Source: an uncultured Eubacteriales bacterium (GTDB lineage Bacteria > Bacillota > Clostridia > TANB77 > CAG-508). From it: a DNA stretch of 55,920 bases. The position numbers and the translations under genes are program-made. Each line of letters begins with the position of its first letter. Position 1 is the first letter of the stretch. Where the stretch lies: contig CAOKHL010000010.1 of the NCBI GenBank assembly GCA_948468315.1, positions 1 to 55,920 of the forward strand, written 5' to 3'. Shown piece after piece: positions 8,411 through 17,923 of the stretch. The notes below the pieces were generated by a model. It searched no databases. It was not told where the DNA came from and saw only the letters and a program-made list of their open reading frames with translations.

Positions 8411-9961
8411 TTAAATTCTTCTCCAATATTTCCTATCTAAATTTCTATATTGAATTGCTTCTGCTATATGAACCTGTTTTATATTTTCTTCTCCTTCTAA
8501 ATCTGCTATTGACCTAGCTACTTTTAATATTCTTACATATGCCCTACCACTTAATCCTAATTGTTCAAATGCTCTTCTCAATAATTCTTTACTTTTATTA
8601 TCAATCTTACAAAACTGCTTTACTAGATTTGGTGTCAATTCACTATTTGAAAATATCCTCAAATTTTTATACCTTTCAATTTGAATTTTTCTAGCATTAT
8701 TTATTCTTTTTCTAATATCTTTTGATGATTCAAAATCTTCATCAGAACTTATTTTTTTATATTGGACAGGTTTTACTTCTATATGTAAATCAATTCTATC
8801 TAAAAGTGGTCCGACTTATTTGTCCAATATAATTTGAAATGGCTCGTTCTGAACAATGACATTTATCATCATCTGTTCCATAATATCCACAAGGACAAGG
8901 GTTCATGCTTGCAATTAACATGAAATTTGAAGGATATGTAAGAGTTGAATTTATTCTACTTATTGTGACCTTTCCTTCTTCTAATGGTCCCCTTAAAACC
9001 TCTAAAGTAGTTTTTCTAAATTCTGGAAGCTCATCTAAAAATAATACTCCAAAATGAGCTAAACTAATTTCTCCAGGCTTAGGTATTCTCCCTCCTCCTA
9101 TTATAGATATTGGCGAACTTGTATGGTGTGGCCCTCTAAAAGGCCTTTTTGTTATTAATCCAAATTTACTATCTATTTCTCCTGCAATACTATGAATTTT
9201 AGTTATTTCTAAGGCTTCCTCAAAAGTTAAATCTGGTAATATTGTAGTCATTCTTTCTGCTAACATTGTTTTTCCAGATCCTGGACTTCCGAATTAAAAG
9301 ACAATTATGAGAACCGTGTTGCAGCAATTTCTAACGCTCTTTTAGCATTTTCTTGACCTTTCACTTCTGAGAAATCTATATCATAATGTTCTAAACTTTT
9401 TAAATTTATATTTTCATTTGAACTTGTACTACATATTTTTGTATCTCCCTTAATGTAATCTATTACTTGTGTTAAATTATCTACTGGTATAATTTCTAAA
9501 TCTTTTACTATTGATGCTTCTATGCTATTTTCTACAGGAACAACGACCCTTTTTATTCCTAATTTTACTGCTTCAATACACATAGGTAGAATCCCATTTA
9601 TTTTATTTATCCTTCCATCCAATGAAAGTTCTCCAATAAAAATTGTATTGCTAAATTCGTTTATTTCTATTCTACTTATTTCTCCAATTGAAATTAAAAT
9701 TCCAACTGCTATTGATAAATCAAAAAAGGTCCCTTCTTTCTTTTTATCTGCTGGTGACAAATTAACTACAATCTTTCTACTTGGAAATTCCATTCCAGAA
9801 TTCTTTATTGCTGTTTTTACTCTTTCTTTTGCTTCTTTTACCCTGATATCTGGTAACCCTACAATATCGAAACTTGGAATTCCTCCTGATATATCAGTTT
9901 GTATTTCAACTAAATACCCATTTAGTCCTTCTAATGACATACTTTTTATTTTTGATAACAA
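8411..9961 (-). CDS. comM: ComM/YifB-like AAA+ ATPase, three CGGN sites
   Basis: Mg-chelatase-like AAA+ helicase that helps branch migration during transformation. The standard code gives three separate frames. Joining them at CGGT 9313-9316 (Gly216), CGGA 9288-9291 (Gly224) and CGGA 8810-8813 (Gly383) yields one 515-residue protein of normal length. Gly224 is the first glycine of the Walker A motif (GSPGSGKTM), and Gly383 begins [13 protein letters not shown], a conserved ComM block. The N-terminal ChlI domain ([20 protein letters not shown]) and C-terminal [14 protein letters not shown] are intact. The start is TTG at 9961, 7 nt after GGAGG. The gene heads a comM-dprA-yraN unit. Confidence 0.9.
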
Positions 9962-10056
9962 AACCAATCCTCCCTCTTATACTTTTTTTATAAACTTATT
10001 GATTTTTATCTTTAATTACTATAAAATAATTGTAAACTATCTATAAAGGTGATTAT

Positions 10057-11961
10057 ATGAATAAAAAAAATAATAAACTTGCAAAAAAAATAAAAAATAA
10101 ATTAATAAAATCAAAAACTGATGAGAAAATATCTAAAATGAAAAATAACTTAAACATTCACAATGTAATTCCAACAAAAAAGTTAAAAATTGCTTTAATG
10201 ATATCATTTTCCGCATTTGTTTTTCTTATTTGTAGGCTATTTTACTTACAAATAATTGATGGTTCACATTTATCAAGTCTGGCGACAAGACAACAAACTA
10301 CAAGTTCAGAAATTAGTAGCAAAAGAGGTAATATTTACGACTCAACTGGTGCTTCTCTTGCTATTAGCGAAACGGTTGATACAATTTCAATAAATCCTTC
10401 AAAAATAAAAGGCAAAACTGATGAAAAAACAGCTGAATTAAAACAAAAAATAACAAAAGGATTATCTGAAATATTTGAATTAAATTATGATGAACTTTTA
10501 GAAAAAGTTAATAATTCATCATCCACTATAGTAATAGCTAAAAAAGTAGAAGAAGATGTTGTAAACAAGTTAAAAAATTGGATGAAAGAAAATAAGATTA
10601 CTGCTGGAATTAATATAGATGATGATACTAAAAGATATTATCCATATGGGTCTTTAGCCTCACAAATAATTGGATCTTGTGGAACAGATAATCAAGGACT
10701 AGCTGGAATTGAATACTCTTATGATTCTATATTAAAAGGTACTTCTGGAGAAATAGTAACATCAAGAGACGCTTCTAAAAGTGAAATTCCAAATTCTCAG
10801 CAATCTTTTATAGAAGCTGAAAATGGATATAATTTAACTCTTACTTTAGATGTAAATATTCAATCTATTGTTGAAAGACATTTAAAACAAGCAGTAGATG
10901 ACAATTCATGTTCAAAAGGTGGAAACTGTATAGTTATGAATCCACAAACTGGTGACATTTTGGCCATGGCTTCTTATCCAGATTACGACTTAAATAATCC
11001 ACGTGTACCAACATCATATTATGCTGATAATTGGGACTCATTATCAAATCAAGAACGATTTGATAGAATACAACAAATGTGGAAAATTCGTTCTGTATCT
11101 GAGACATACGAACCAGGTTCTGTATTTAAGCTAATTACTTCTGCTGTTGCTCTTGAAGAGAACATTACTAAAACTGATACTCAAAATGACTTTTATTGTA
11201 ATGGTTTTGAAGATATAAGTGGTACTATTATTCAATGTTGGAAATATCAAGCACCATATTATACAACCCATCAAAGTGAAACTTTAAGAGAAGCATTAAT
11301 GAATTCTTGTAACCCTGCTTTCATGCAATTAGCTAAAAGAATAGGAGCTCCTACATTATACAAATATTATAATGCTTTTGGTTTCTTTAATAAAACATTA
11401 TCAGGATTACCAGGAGAATCTTCTAGTATATTTTATGATTTAGATAAAGTTCATCCTGTCGAACTTGCAACTATGTCATTTGGACAAAGATTTACAATTA
11501 CTCCTTTACAAATGTGCACAGCTCTTTGCTCTATTGCTAATAATGGTTACCTTCTTCAACCAAAAATTGTTAAATCTATGACAAATACTGATACAGGAGA
11601 AGTTACTACATTTGAAACAACCAAAGTTAGACAAGTTATTTCTTCTAAAACATCTAATGAGCTAAAATCCATGATGCAATCTGTTGTTACTGATGGTACA
11701 GGAAAAAATGCTCAAGTTCAAGGATATTCTATTGGCGGTAAGTCTGGTACTTCTGAACCAATAGCTGCTGATTTAAATGCTGGTTATACAACTTCTTTTG
11801 CTGCAATTTCTCCTATTGAAAATACTCAAGTTGTAATTTTAGTTACCCTTTATGACCCAAAAGGTGATAGTCACCAAGGTGGACAAACTGCTGCCCCTGT
11901 TGTTTCTAAAATACTTTCTGAAGTATTACCTTACATGGGGATTGAACCTGACCAGAAATAA
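10057..11961 (+). CDS. Class B penicillin-binding protein (FtsI/SpoVD-like)
   Basis: A transpeptidase that cross-links peptidoglycan, 634 residues. A charged cytoplasmic N-terminus, one membrane segment (ALMISFSAFVFLICRLFYL, ~residue 50) and the PBP dimerisation domain (SSKRGNIYDSTG) precede the transpeptidase domain. Active-site motifs: SxxK in PGSVFKLIT, SxN in SCNPAF, KSGT in GGKSGTSEP. There is no PASTA domain, unlike Bacillus SpoVD; with the spore genes around, either a division or a spore-cortex role is possible. It diverges from comM and is followed by a terminator. Confidence 0.9.
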   Translation: MNKKNNKLAKKIKNKLIKSKTDEKISKMKNNLNIHNVIPTKKLKIALMISFSAFVFLICRLFYLQIIDGSHLSSLATRQQTTSSEISSKRGNIYDSTGASLAISETVDTISINPSKIKGKTDEKTAELKQKITKGLSEIFELNYDELLEKVNNSSSTIVIAKKVEEDVVNKLKNWMKENKITAGINIDDDTKRYYPYGSLASQIIGSCGTDNQGLAGIEYSYDSILKGTSGEIVTSRDASKSEIPNSQQSFIEAENGYNLTLTLDVNIQSIVERHLKQAVDDNSCSKGGNCIVMNPQTGDILAMASYPDYDLNNPRVPTSYYADNWDSLSNQERFDRIQQMWKIRSVSETYEPGSVFKLITSAVALEENITKTDTQNDFYCNGFEDISGTIIQCWKYQAPYYTTHQSETLREALMNSCNPAFMQLAKRIGAPTLYKYYNAFGFFNKTLSGLPGESSSIFYDLDKVHPVELATMSFGQRFTITPLQMCTALCSIANNGYLLQPKIVKSMTNTDTGEVTTFETTKVRQVISSKTSNELKSMMQSVVTDGTGKNAQVQGYSIGGKSGTSEPIAADLNAGYTTSFAAISPIENTQVVILVTLYDPKGDSHQGGQTAAPVVSKILSEVLPYMGIEPDQK

Positions 11962-12019
11962 TTAAATACTTAATTTTTGGACTTAAACTTTTATTTTAAT
12001 TGAAATTAAATTTATATTA

Positions 12020-12051
12020 AAAGATGACAATCATAAATAATTGTCATCTTT
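12020..12051 (+). terminator. Terminator after the PBP gene
   Basis: AAAGATGACAAT pairs with ATTGTCATCTTT across an 8-nt loop, followed by a T run. It also lies just after the stop of the converging TSCPD gene and could serve both. Confidence 0.85.
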
Positions 12052-12065
12052 TTTACAACAATTTT

Positions 12066-12323
12066 TTAGATTTTATATTTTTCTTTATATTCTTGTAATG
12101 CTTTTGCAATTTGGTCTGGACATGATGTACCTTTACTTCCACATGGTATTCCTTTTAACATCTGAATTATTTCATCAATGTTCTTTCCTTTTACTAATGT
12201 TGATACTCCTACTGTGTTTCCTGGACATCCTCCTATAATTTGCAAATCTTTTACAATTCCATTGTCTATTTCAAATATCATTTGCATAGAACAAACTCCT
12301 TGTGGTGTATAGATATATTTCAT
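12066..12323 (-). CDS. TSCPD-domain protein (TIGR03905-like)
   Basis: An 85-residue stand-alone TSCPD domain, a fold also found at the C-terminus of some ribonucleotide reductases. Four conserved cysteines are visible: GVCSM, GGCPGN, IPCGSKG and TSCPDQI, the last naming the family. They may bind metal. AAGGAG lies upstream of the ATG. The cellular role of the free domain is not known. Confidence 0.85.
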   Translation of the reverse strand: MKYIYTPQGVCSMQMIFEIDNGIVKDLQIIGGCPGNTVGVSTLVKGKNIDEIIQMLKGIPCGSKGTSCPDQIAKALQEYKEKYKI

Positions 12324-12381
12324 TTTATACTCTCCTTTTTTATTTATTATATAAGAATTATAATAAATTTTCTTTAATAAT

Positions 12382-12951
12382 TCAAGCTATATTTTCTACA
12401 CCAACAATTATTATATTTTTAGGGTTTATTTCAATATATCTTTTCATTCCTTTCCAATTATTTTTACTGTTTTTACATTGTTCCATAATTTTTGATATTT
12501 CTACAAAATAGATTTTTAAGTTTGCTTTTTCTTTATTAAAATTATCTTCAAATAATTTTACAGAAACTTTATTTATATGCTTTATATTTTCGTTTTCTTC
12601 TAAAATAGATATCTTCTTTTGTTTATTTAATTTCTCTTTTGAATAATTATTATTAAAATACTTTTCATATGCTAAATCACAAATACAAAATAATGATTCT
12701 TTTATTTTTCCTTTTTTTATTGTTTTTATAAAAATCTTCTCTTTTAATCCATTATCTGTTAAACCTATTAAATTAATGAGATAAAAATCATATTCTGCTA
12801 TCCCTTGAAGCTTTTCTATTTTTTCGAATGCTATGTCTTTTAAATTAAGTCCTGTTAATTCATTTAAGAAATTAAGCATTATATTTTTTTCATTATTATT
12901 TTGTAATATTGTTAAAAATGCATTTAAAAAGTCATACGATGAATTTTCTAT
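12382..12951 (-). CDS. Unknown 189-residue protein with apparent AUA start
   Basis: I recognise no family. The frame has mixed charged and hydrophobic helices, no signal peptide and no clear membrane segment; IYFVEISKIMEQC and NIIIVGVENIA are hydrophobic strands near the end. AGGAGG is followed by 5 nt and then ATA GAA AAT, in frame; an in-frame TAG overlaps the start of the Shine-Dalgarno, so translation cannot begin earlier. The first in-frame ATG is 24 codons later and has no ribosome binding site. The start is therefore most likely AUA at 12951. A ~475-bp gap separates it from the divergent HtrA gene. Confidence 0.65.
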   Translation of the reverse strand: MENSSYDFLNAFLTILQNNNEKNIMLNFLNELTGLNLKDIAFEKIEKLQGIAEYDFYLINLIGLTDNGLKEKIFIKTIKKGKIKESLFCICDLAYEKYFNNNYSKEKLNKQKKISILEENENIKHINKVSVKLFEDNFNKEKANLKIYFVEISKIMEQCKNSKNNWKGMKRYIEINPKNIIIVGVENIA

Positions 12952-13296
12952 ATTAACCTCCTAGTAAAATTTAATTTTTTTCATCGAATGTATTTTCATA
13001 GTTTTTAATTTAAAATATCTTTTGTTATAATTCATATTTATTTACAATATTATAATATTTTAAACTATATCTACCTCCTATTTTATTTTTAGATTTAAAA
13101 TTTTTTATTTAAATTTAAAAAATTAGAATAAAAATTAAATGAGTTATAACTCTTTTAAGAATAGCAATATTTTTTATGTATGCATCCACAAAAATATTAC
13201 AAATAAAAATTATATAATTAATAATTAAAGTATAAATCCCTATATAAAATTTGTCAATATTTTTTGCCAAATTTCTTCAAACTTTTCATCGCAGAA

Positions 13297-13400
13297 TTCG
13301 ACAAAATACTACATTTGCAAGAATAACCACTAAATATAAACACTATTTTCACAAAATTTTCACAAATATATTGTATTATAGGTATAAAATAAATTATAAT
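13297..13400 (+). promoter_or_regulatory. HtrA promoter region with 0A box
   Basis: The 475-bp gap 12952-13426 is AT-rich with no gene. TTCGACA at 13297-13303 matches a Spo0A box. TTGTAT (13371-13376) and TATAAT (13395-13400) with an 18-bp spacer form a likely sigma-A promoter, 27 nt before the HtrA start codon; TTCACA-18-TATAAA just upstream is an alternative. Spo0A control of the protease gene is possible but only one box is present. Confidence 0.5.
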
Positions 13401-13426
13401 AATATAAAAACTTGGAGGTTCTTATT

Positions 13427-14668
13427 ATGAATGAAAATGAATTCAAAAACGTTATTAACAATCAAAAATCTTATCATACTAATTCATTTGCTAAAAATAT
13501 TATAGTACCATTTTTAAGTGGCGTTTTAGGATGTAGTTTAGTACTAGGCGTTTGTTTTGGTGTTCCTAGTATAAAAGAAAAAATTATACCTAAGGGAAAT
13601 AATACTACCTATTCCTCACAAAATAATTCTCAAAACTTAGGCTTAGTAAATACTAGTATGGTATCCCTTACAAATTACTCTGATACAGCAATTTTTGCTG
13701 CAAATAAAATATTACCTTCAATAGTAGGTATTTCTATTACTTATAATGTAACAACTTCATCTCCTTTTTATAGCATGTTTGGTCAAAACCAACAATCAAT
13801 GTCACAAGGTTCTGGTTCTGGCTCTGGTATAATTATAAGTGAAGATGGATATATAGTTACAAATAATCACGTTGTAGACTCTTCATCAAGTTCTGTTTAT
13901 TATGATATTTCAGAAGCTACATCTATAAAAGTTTCTTTATATGGAGATGATACACAATATGATGCAAAAATAGTTGGAAAAGACTCTCAAACTGATTTAG
14001 CTGTTCTTAAAATTGAAAAAACTGGCCTAACTGCTGCTGAATTTGCAGATTCAGATTCTGTAAAAGTTGGAGAATTTGCAATGGCTGTTGGAAATCCTTT
14101 GGACTTAGGTACTTCTATTACTTGTGGTATTGTAAGTGCTGTGAATAGAAAAGTTCAAGATAATGAAGGAAAATCTAATTATACATGCATTCAAACCGAT
14201 GCTGCTATAAATGCAGGAAACAGTGGTGGAGCTTTAGTTAATAGTCAAGGTCAAGTTATTGGAATAAACACATTAAAAGTTTCTAGTACTGGCGTTGAAG
14301 GTATTGGTTTTGCTATTCCAATTAATTCGACAACAGATATTATTAATCAATTAATAACATATAAGGCTGTAAAAAGACCATATATTGGAATTTCTGCAAG
14401 AGATTTAAATGATACTACTGCACAAAAATACAATTTAAGAAAAGGTATCTATATTCTTTCTATTGATGAATATTCAGCTGCTGAAAAAGCTGGCTTAAAA
14501 ATTGGAGATGTTATTTTTGAAGTTGATGGCAAAGAAGTTAGTACAATGAATGAATTAAATGATATTAAAAACACACATTCAATTGGCGATACTTTAAAAT
14601 TAAAAATTAATCGTGATGGCCAGGAAAAAGAAATTACTTTAACTTTAGGTGAACAACATTCTAATTAA
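13427..14668 (+). CDS. HtrA/DegP-type membrane serine protease
   Basis: A membrane-anchored quality-control protease, 413 residues. One membrane segment near residues 25-47 is followed by the trypsin-like domain with the triad His148 (TNNHVV), Asp190 (QTDLAVL) and Ser266 (GNSGGAL), then one PDZ domain (RPYIGISARDL to the end). GGAGG lies 8 nt before the ATG at 13427, which I prefer to an in-frame TTG at 13412. HtrA proteins degrade misfolded surface proteins; the many surface proteins in the window are plausible clients. Confidence 0.95.
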   Translation: MNENEFKNVINNQKSYHTNSFAKNIIVPFLSGVLGCSLVLGVCFGVPSIKEKIIPKGNNTTYSSQNNSQNLGLVNTSMVSLTNYSDTAIFAANKILPSIVGISITYNVTTSSPFYSMFGQNQQSMSQGSGSGSGIIISEDGYIVTNNHVVDSSSSSVYYDISEATSIKVSLYGDDTQYDAKIVGKDSQTDLAVLKIEKTGLTAAEFADSDSVKVGEFAMAVGNPLDLGTSITCGIVSAVNRKVQDNEGKSNYTCIQTDAAINAGNSGGALVNSQGQVIGINTLKVSSTGVEGIGFAIPINSTTDIINQLITYKAVKRPYIGISARDLNDTTAQKYNLRKGIYILSIDEYSAAEKAGLKIGDVIFEVDGKEVSTMNELNDIKNTHSIGDTLKLKINRDGQEKEITLTLGEQHSN

Positions 14669-14780
14669 TAGTTTCTTCACACTTTTTTCACACAAAGGAC
14701 AAAAACATATAGTATATTATACTCAAGTTGATTGAAAACAATCAATTGACTTAGAAAAAGACATCCCCTTTTATTTTCAA

Positions 14781-14813
14781 AAAATAGAGAAGTTTAGCAC
14801 TTCTCTATTTTTT
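14781..14813 (+). terminator. Terminator between convergent genes
   Basis: AAAATAGAGAAGT (14781-14793) pairs with ACTTCTCTATTTT (14799-14811), followed by a T run. It ends the HtrA gene and can also serve the converging gene at 14823. Confidence 0.85.
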
Positions 14814-14822
14814 ATCTTCTAT

Positions 14823-15675
14823 TTACTTAAAAATAATTACATCAACCTCACTTGTAAATTCATCATTTCCATATGCATAAACAACATACAAATATCCATT
14901 TTCACTTATAAAAAATTCTTTTACATTTTCTACTTTATAAATATCAGAATTAGTATCTCTTACACTAACATTATATCCGAGTTCTGCTAACTTAATATTT
15001 TGTTCTTGAGAACTATTTACCTCTTGTTTTATTTTATTATTTGCATAATTTATATCTATATTTTTTTTCTGTAATATTTCACTTATACTAACTTCCTCAT
15101 TATCTTCCAAATTATAATTATAAGTCTGAATTATTATTCTTTCACTACTATTACCTTCTTTTAATTCAGATAATATTACTAATGATAAAATATTATTATT
15201 CATATAAGCTTTATATTTTACATTATAAATAGTATTTATATCACTTGTAGAAGATATTATGCTTTCAGATTTATCTTTAAATATAGATTTTATTTGCTGA
15301 TTAAACCCGCCTTGCTAAATTTGAATTGATGTTAAAATATGGTATTTTTAAATCTAATGTATAATTTTCTTTTTGTTCTTGTATATTATCTCCTAATATA
15401 ATTACATCATCATCTTTTCTTATTTTTTCTATATTCCCTTGGTAACTTTCTACTATATTTAAACCATTATCAAAAATATTCAAAAAATTCTCTTTCATTT
15501 TTTTATATTCTTCATCATCTTGCTCTTTTGTTATTCCAAATATTACCCCTAGCTTTTCGTCTTTAAAAAACTGCATATACACCGCTATTCCAATTGCTAT
15601 TATACAAATAGTTATAATTAATATATAGATTAAATGCCTTACTTCAAGCTTTTTCTTTTCTATAACTGGTCTCAT
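14823..15675 (-). CDS. RsiV/DUF3298-like membrane protein, split by a CGGG site
   Basis: A 283-residue protein when CGGG at 15306-15309 is read as one glycine (Gly123). In the standard code the first part stops right after SNLARRV; with the shift it continues GFNQQIKSIFKDKSES and joins the second part, which otherwise has no ribosome binding site. One N-terminal membrane segment (residues ~14-34) is followed by an extracellular domain with the pattern ILSLVILSELKEG and YNYNLEDNEEVSISEIL, as in DUF3298/RsiV-like proteins. AAAGGA precedes the ATG. Function is unknown; RsiV-type domains bind lysozyme or act as anti-sigma factors. Confidence 0.75.
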
Positions 15676-15700
15676 AAAGTTTTTCCTTTCTTGTCATTTA

Positions 15701-16162
15701 TTATTTATGTTCTTTTTTGAAAATTTTATTAAAAAATTCTATTATTTTTACTTTTATTCTTTCATACCATTTTAAGTCTTTGTGTAACACAGGTAATATA
15801 GAAGCTGTTTGTCCTTCTTCTGATACCTCTTCTTCTTTATTTTTGTTTTCATCATTCTCATTATTCTCTTTTGTTTCTATACTTTCCTCATTTTGTGATT
15901 CCTCTTCAGTTTCTTTTTCTTCATCTATCTCATCACTCCAATATTTCATCGCAATCCAAGATAATATTGAAAGAGTTTCTGGTTGTAAATTTTGCTCTTC
16001 TAAAGGTATTTCACTAGAAATTTGAGGCTTATATTCTGGATTAGCTTTTGACTTTATTACCTCTAACATCTCTATTGGTAATGCCTCTAGCCTCTTCTCA
16101 TCATCTAATAATTTTAATATCTCTATTACTTCTGAATAAGCATTTCTATTATCTTTTTCCAT
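15701..16162 (-). CDS. Unknown acidic-linker protein
   Basis: A 153-residue protein with no family I recognise. Residues 1-85 are helical and hydrophobic-patterned (LDDEKRLEALPIEMLEVIKS), then a Glu/Asn-rich acidic linker of about 40 residues, then a basic amphipathic end (WYERIKVKIIEFFNKIFKK) that may sit on a membrane. It lies 25 nt upstream of the RsiV-like gene on the same strand and is probably co-transcribed. GGGAAGAAG precedes the ATG. Confidence 0.7.
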   Translation of the reverse strand: MEKDNRNAYSEVIEILKLLDDEKRLEALPIEMLEVIKSKANPEYKPQISSEIPLEEQNLQPETLSILSWIAMKYWSDEIDEEKETEEESQNEESIETKENNENDENKNKEEEVSEEGQTASILPVLHKDLKWYERIKVKIIEFFNKIFKKEHK

Positions 16163-16225
16163 TGTACTTCTTCCCTTCTTTTAATCTTTCGATTACTATA
16201 TTTTCTTATATTTTAATAATATTTA

Positions 16226-17026
16226 TTATAATGATAATTTTTGTCTTACATATTCATACAAAATAACCCCAGTAGCAATAGATGCATTCAAACTTTCTGT
16301 TTTTCCTAACATTGGAATTATTGCCTTTTCATCTGCTAAATCTAAAATTTCCTTTGATACCCCATTAGCCTCATTTCCTATAACTACTACATTACCTTTT
16401 AAATTCAAATCATAAATAGATTGCTTGGCTCCTAAATCTGTCACCATTACTCTATAATTATTTTTTTGAAATTCTTTTAATGTATTTGCCAAATTTTCAC
16501 ATTCTATAATATTCACTCTAAATATAGCTCCCATTGTAGAACGTATTACCTTAGAATTATAGCTATCTGCCGTTCCCTTTGAAACTAAAATCTGTTTTAA
16601 TCCCACACTATCTGCTGTTCTAATTATTGTACCTAAATTCCCAGGGTCTTGTATATCATCTAAAGCTAAAATAATATCTTCTGAATAATCAATCTCTGTA
16701 TCTTTAGCTGTTTTAGCAATAACTGCTAATACTCCTTGTGGTTTTTCAACATCTGATATCAACTTAAAAATATTACTTGTCACTTGTATTATTATATGTT
16801 CCATAGATATTAGCTCATCTTTTAAGTATTTTTCTACTAATCCACTTAAATTCTTAGCTTCTTCATCAATTACAATATATTTTATATTTGCATTTTCTTC
16901 TATTGCTTCTTTTACTAATTTTACACCTTCAACTATAAATTCTCCATATTCATTTCTATATTTCTTTTCTTTTAATTTGCATATATGTTTTATTAAAGAA
17001 TTTTCTTTACTTTTTATTATTTGCAT
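16226..17026 (-). CDS. TrmH/SpoU-family RNA 2'-O-methyltransferase
   Basis: A 266-residue SPOUT methyltransferase. The N-terminal substrate-binding domain (SLIKHICKLKEKKYR, FIVEGVKLVKEA) is typical of the 23S rRNA branch (RlmB/TsnR-like). The knotted catalytic domain has LDDIQDPGNLGTIIRTADS, VVIGNEANGVSKEIL and PMLGKTESLNASIATGV, the three SPOUT motifs. The exact target base cannot be told. Dispersed repeats lie between it and trmL. Confidence 0.9.
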   Translation of the reverse strand: MQIIKSKENSLIKHICKLKEKKYRNEYGEFIVEGVKLVKEAIEENANIKYIVIDEEAKNLSGLVEKYLKDELISMEHIIIQVTSNIFKLISDVEKPQGVLAVIAKTAKDTEIDYSEDIILALDDIQDPGNLGTIIRTADSVGLKQILVSKGTADSYNSKVIRSTMGAIFRVNIIECENLANTLKEFQKNNYRVMVTDLGAKQSIYDLNLKGNVVVIGNEANGVSKEILDLADEKAIIPMLGKTESLNASIATGVILYEYVRQKLSL

Positions 17027-17051
17027 ATTTATTTCTCCCTATTTCCCATTT

Positions 17052-17116
17052 TAGTGCCGGTTCTTTTTTGGGGATTTAGCTAATTCCCTGTTAAGGGCCG
17101 GTTCTTTTTCAGGGAT
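17052..17116. repeat. Dispersed GCCGGTTCTTTTT repeat pair
   Basis: Two copies of a short unit (TAGTGCCGGTTCTTTTTT, then GGGCCGGTTCTTTTTCAGGG) separated by TAGCTAATTCCCTG. The same unit occurs in reverse at about 26846-26906, after alaS. Such GC-richer short repeats in intergenic DNA are like REP elements moved by RAYT transposases, though none is seen here. Confidence 0.6.
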
Positions 17117-17620
17117 TTATTTGTTAAAATAGTTGCTTACTTCTTGTAGTGTTTCAAAATTGTGTTGTCTTAGTATTTCGTATGTTATTATTGCAACTGA
17201 ATTTGATAGATTTAGTGATCTTAATGTTGGAAGCATTGGTATTCTTATTGTTTTTGTGTCTAAATATTTTTCTAAAAGGTCTTCTGGTAATCCTTTTGTT
17301 TCTTTTCCATATAATATAAATATTTCTTCCATATTTGAATAATCTATATCTGTGTATTTTGTTTTTCCTTTTGTTGTCGCAAAAAACATATTGTGTTCTT
17401 CTGGTTTATATTTTTCTAAAAATTTATTTAAGGATGTGTGTTCTTCTATTTCTAATTTGTCCCAATAATCTAAACCTGCTCTTTTTATGGATTTTTCATC
17501 TATTTTAAATCCTAATGGATGAACTAGATGTAATTTTGCTCCTGTTATTGCACAAGTACGAGCAATGTTTCCTGTGTTTTGTGGTATTTCAGGCTCTACC
17601 ATTACTATATTTAGTTTCAA
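17117..17620 (-). CDS. trmL: tRNA (cytidine(34)-2'-O)-methyltransferase TrmL
   Basis: Methylates the wobble ribose of certain leucine tRNAs. 167 residues, normal for TrmL. VEPEIPQNTGNIARTC is the family N-terminal motif, ILYGKETKGLP and PMLPTLRSLNLSNSVAI are the SPOUT SAM-binding knot. The start is TTG at 17620 with GAAGGA upstream. It is unrelated in operon terms to the next methyltransferase except for the shared strand. Confidence 0.93.
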   Translation of the reverse strand: MKLNIVMVEPEIPQNTGNIARTCAITGAKLHLVHPLGFKIDEKSIKRAGLDYWDKLEIEEHTSLNKFLEKYKPEEHNMFFATTKGKTKYTDIDYSNMEEIFILYGKETKGLPEDLLEKYLDTKTIRIPMLPTLRSLNLSNSVAIITYEILRQHNFETLQEVSNYFNK

Positions 17621-17655
17621 TTAATTTTCCTTCTTTCTTATTTCCAAACTTCGAT

Positions 17656-17880
17656 TTAATAACTTATTTTATTTTGTATGCCTAGACCATCCCCAACACA
17701 AGTTAAAGTTTCTATTCTCTTTTGGTTATTTTTTTCAGGTAATGAGATTTTCAAAGAATTTACAAAATTATTTTTACTTTCCATTGATTTTGCATCTTGT
17801 GATATACTAAGCATTTTAATTTTGTTCTTTTTATAAAATTTATTTTTGAAAAATGAAATAATCTTTTCTATTATACTCAT
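17656..17880 (-). CDS. Unknown small protein
   Basis: A 74-residue protein with no recognised family. A basic amphipathic N-terminus (IIEKIISFFKNKFYKKNK) may bind the membrane; the rest is polar (KNNFVNSLKISLPEKNN) and ends GDGLGIQNKISY. GGAAAC lies upstream. It follows the broken transglutaminase-like gene by 43 nt and may be its former partner. Confidence 0.5.
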   Translation of the reverse strand: MSIIEKIISFFKNKFYKKNKIKMLSISQDAKSMESKNNFVNSLKISLPEKNNQKRIETLTCVGDGLGIQNKISY

Positions 17881-17923
17881 ATTAGATGTTTCCTTTCTTT
17901 TTTCCTTAAACTAACCTTTATTT

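Noticed and set aside
9280..9320. Ordinary pseudogenisation of comM and dprA
   Set aside because: All fragments keep conserved sequence to the last codon, every break has the same CGGN motif, and no other stops or gaps are present.
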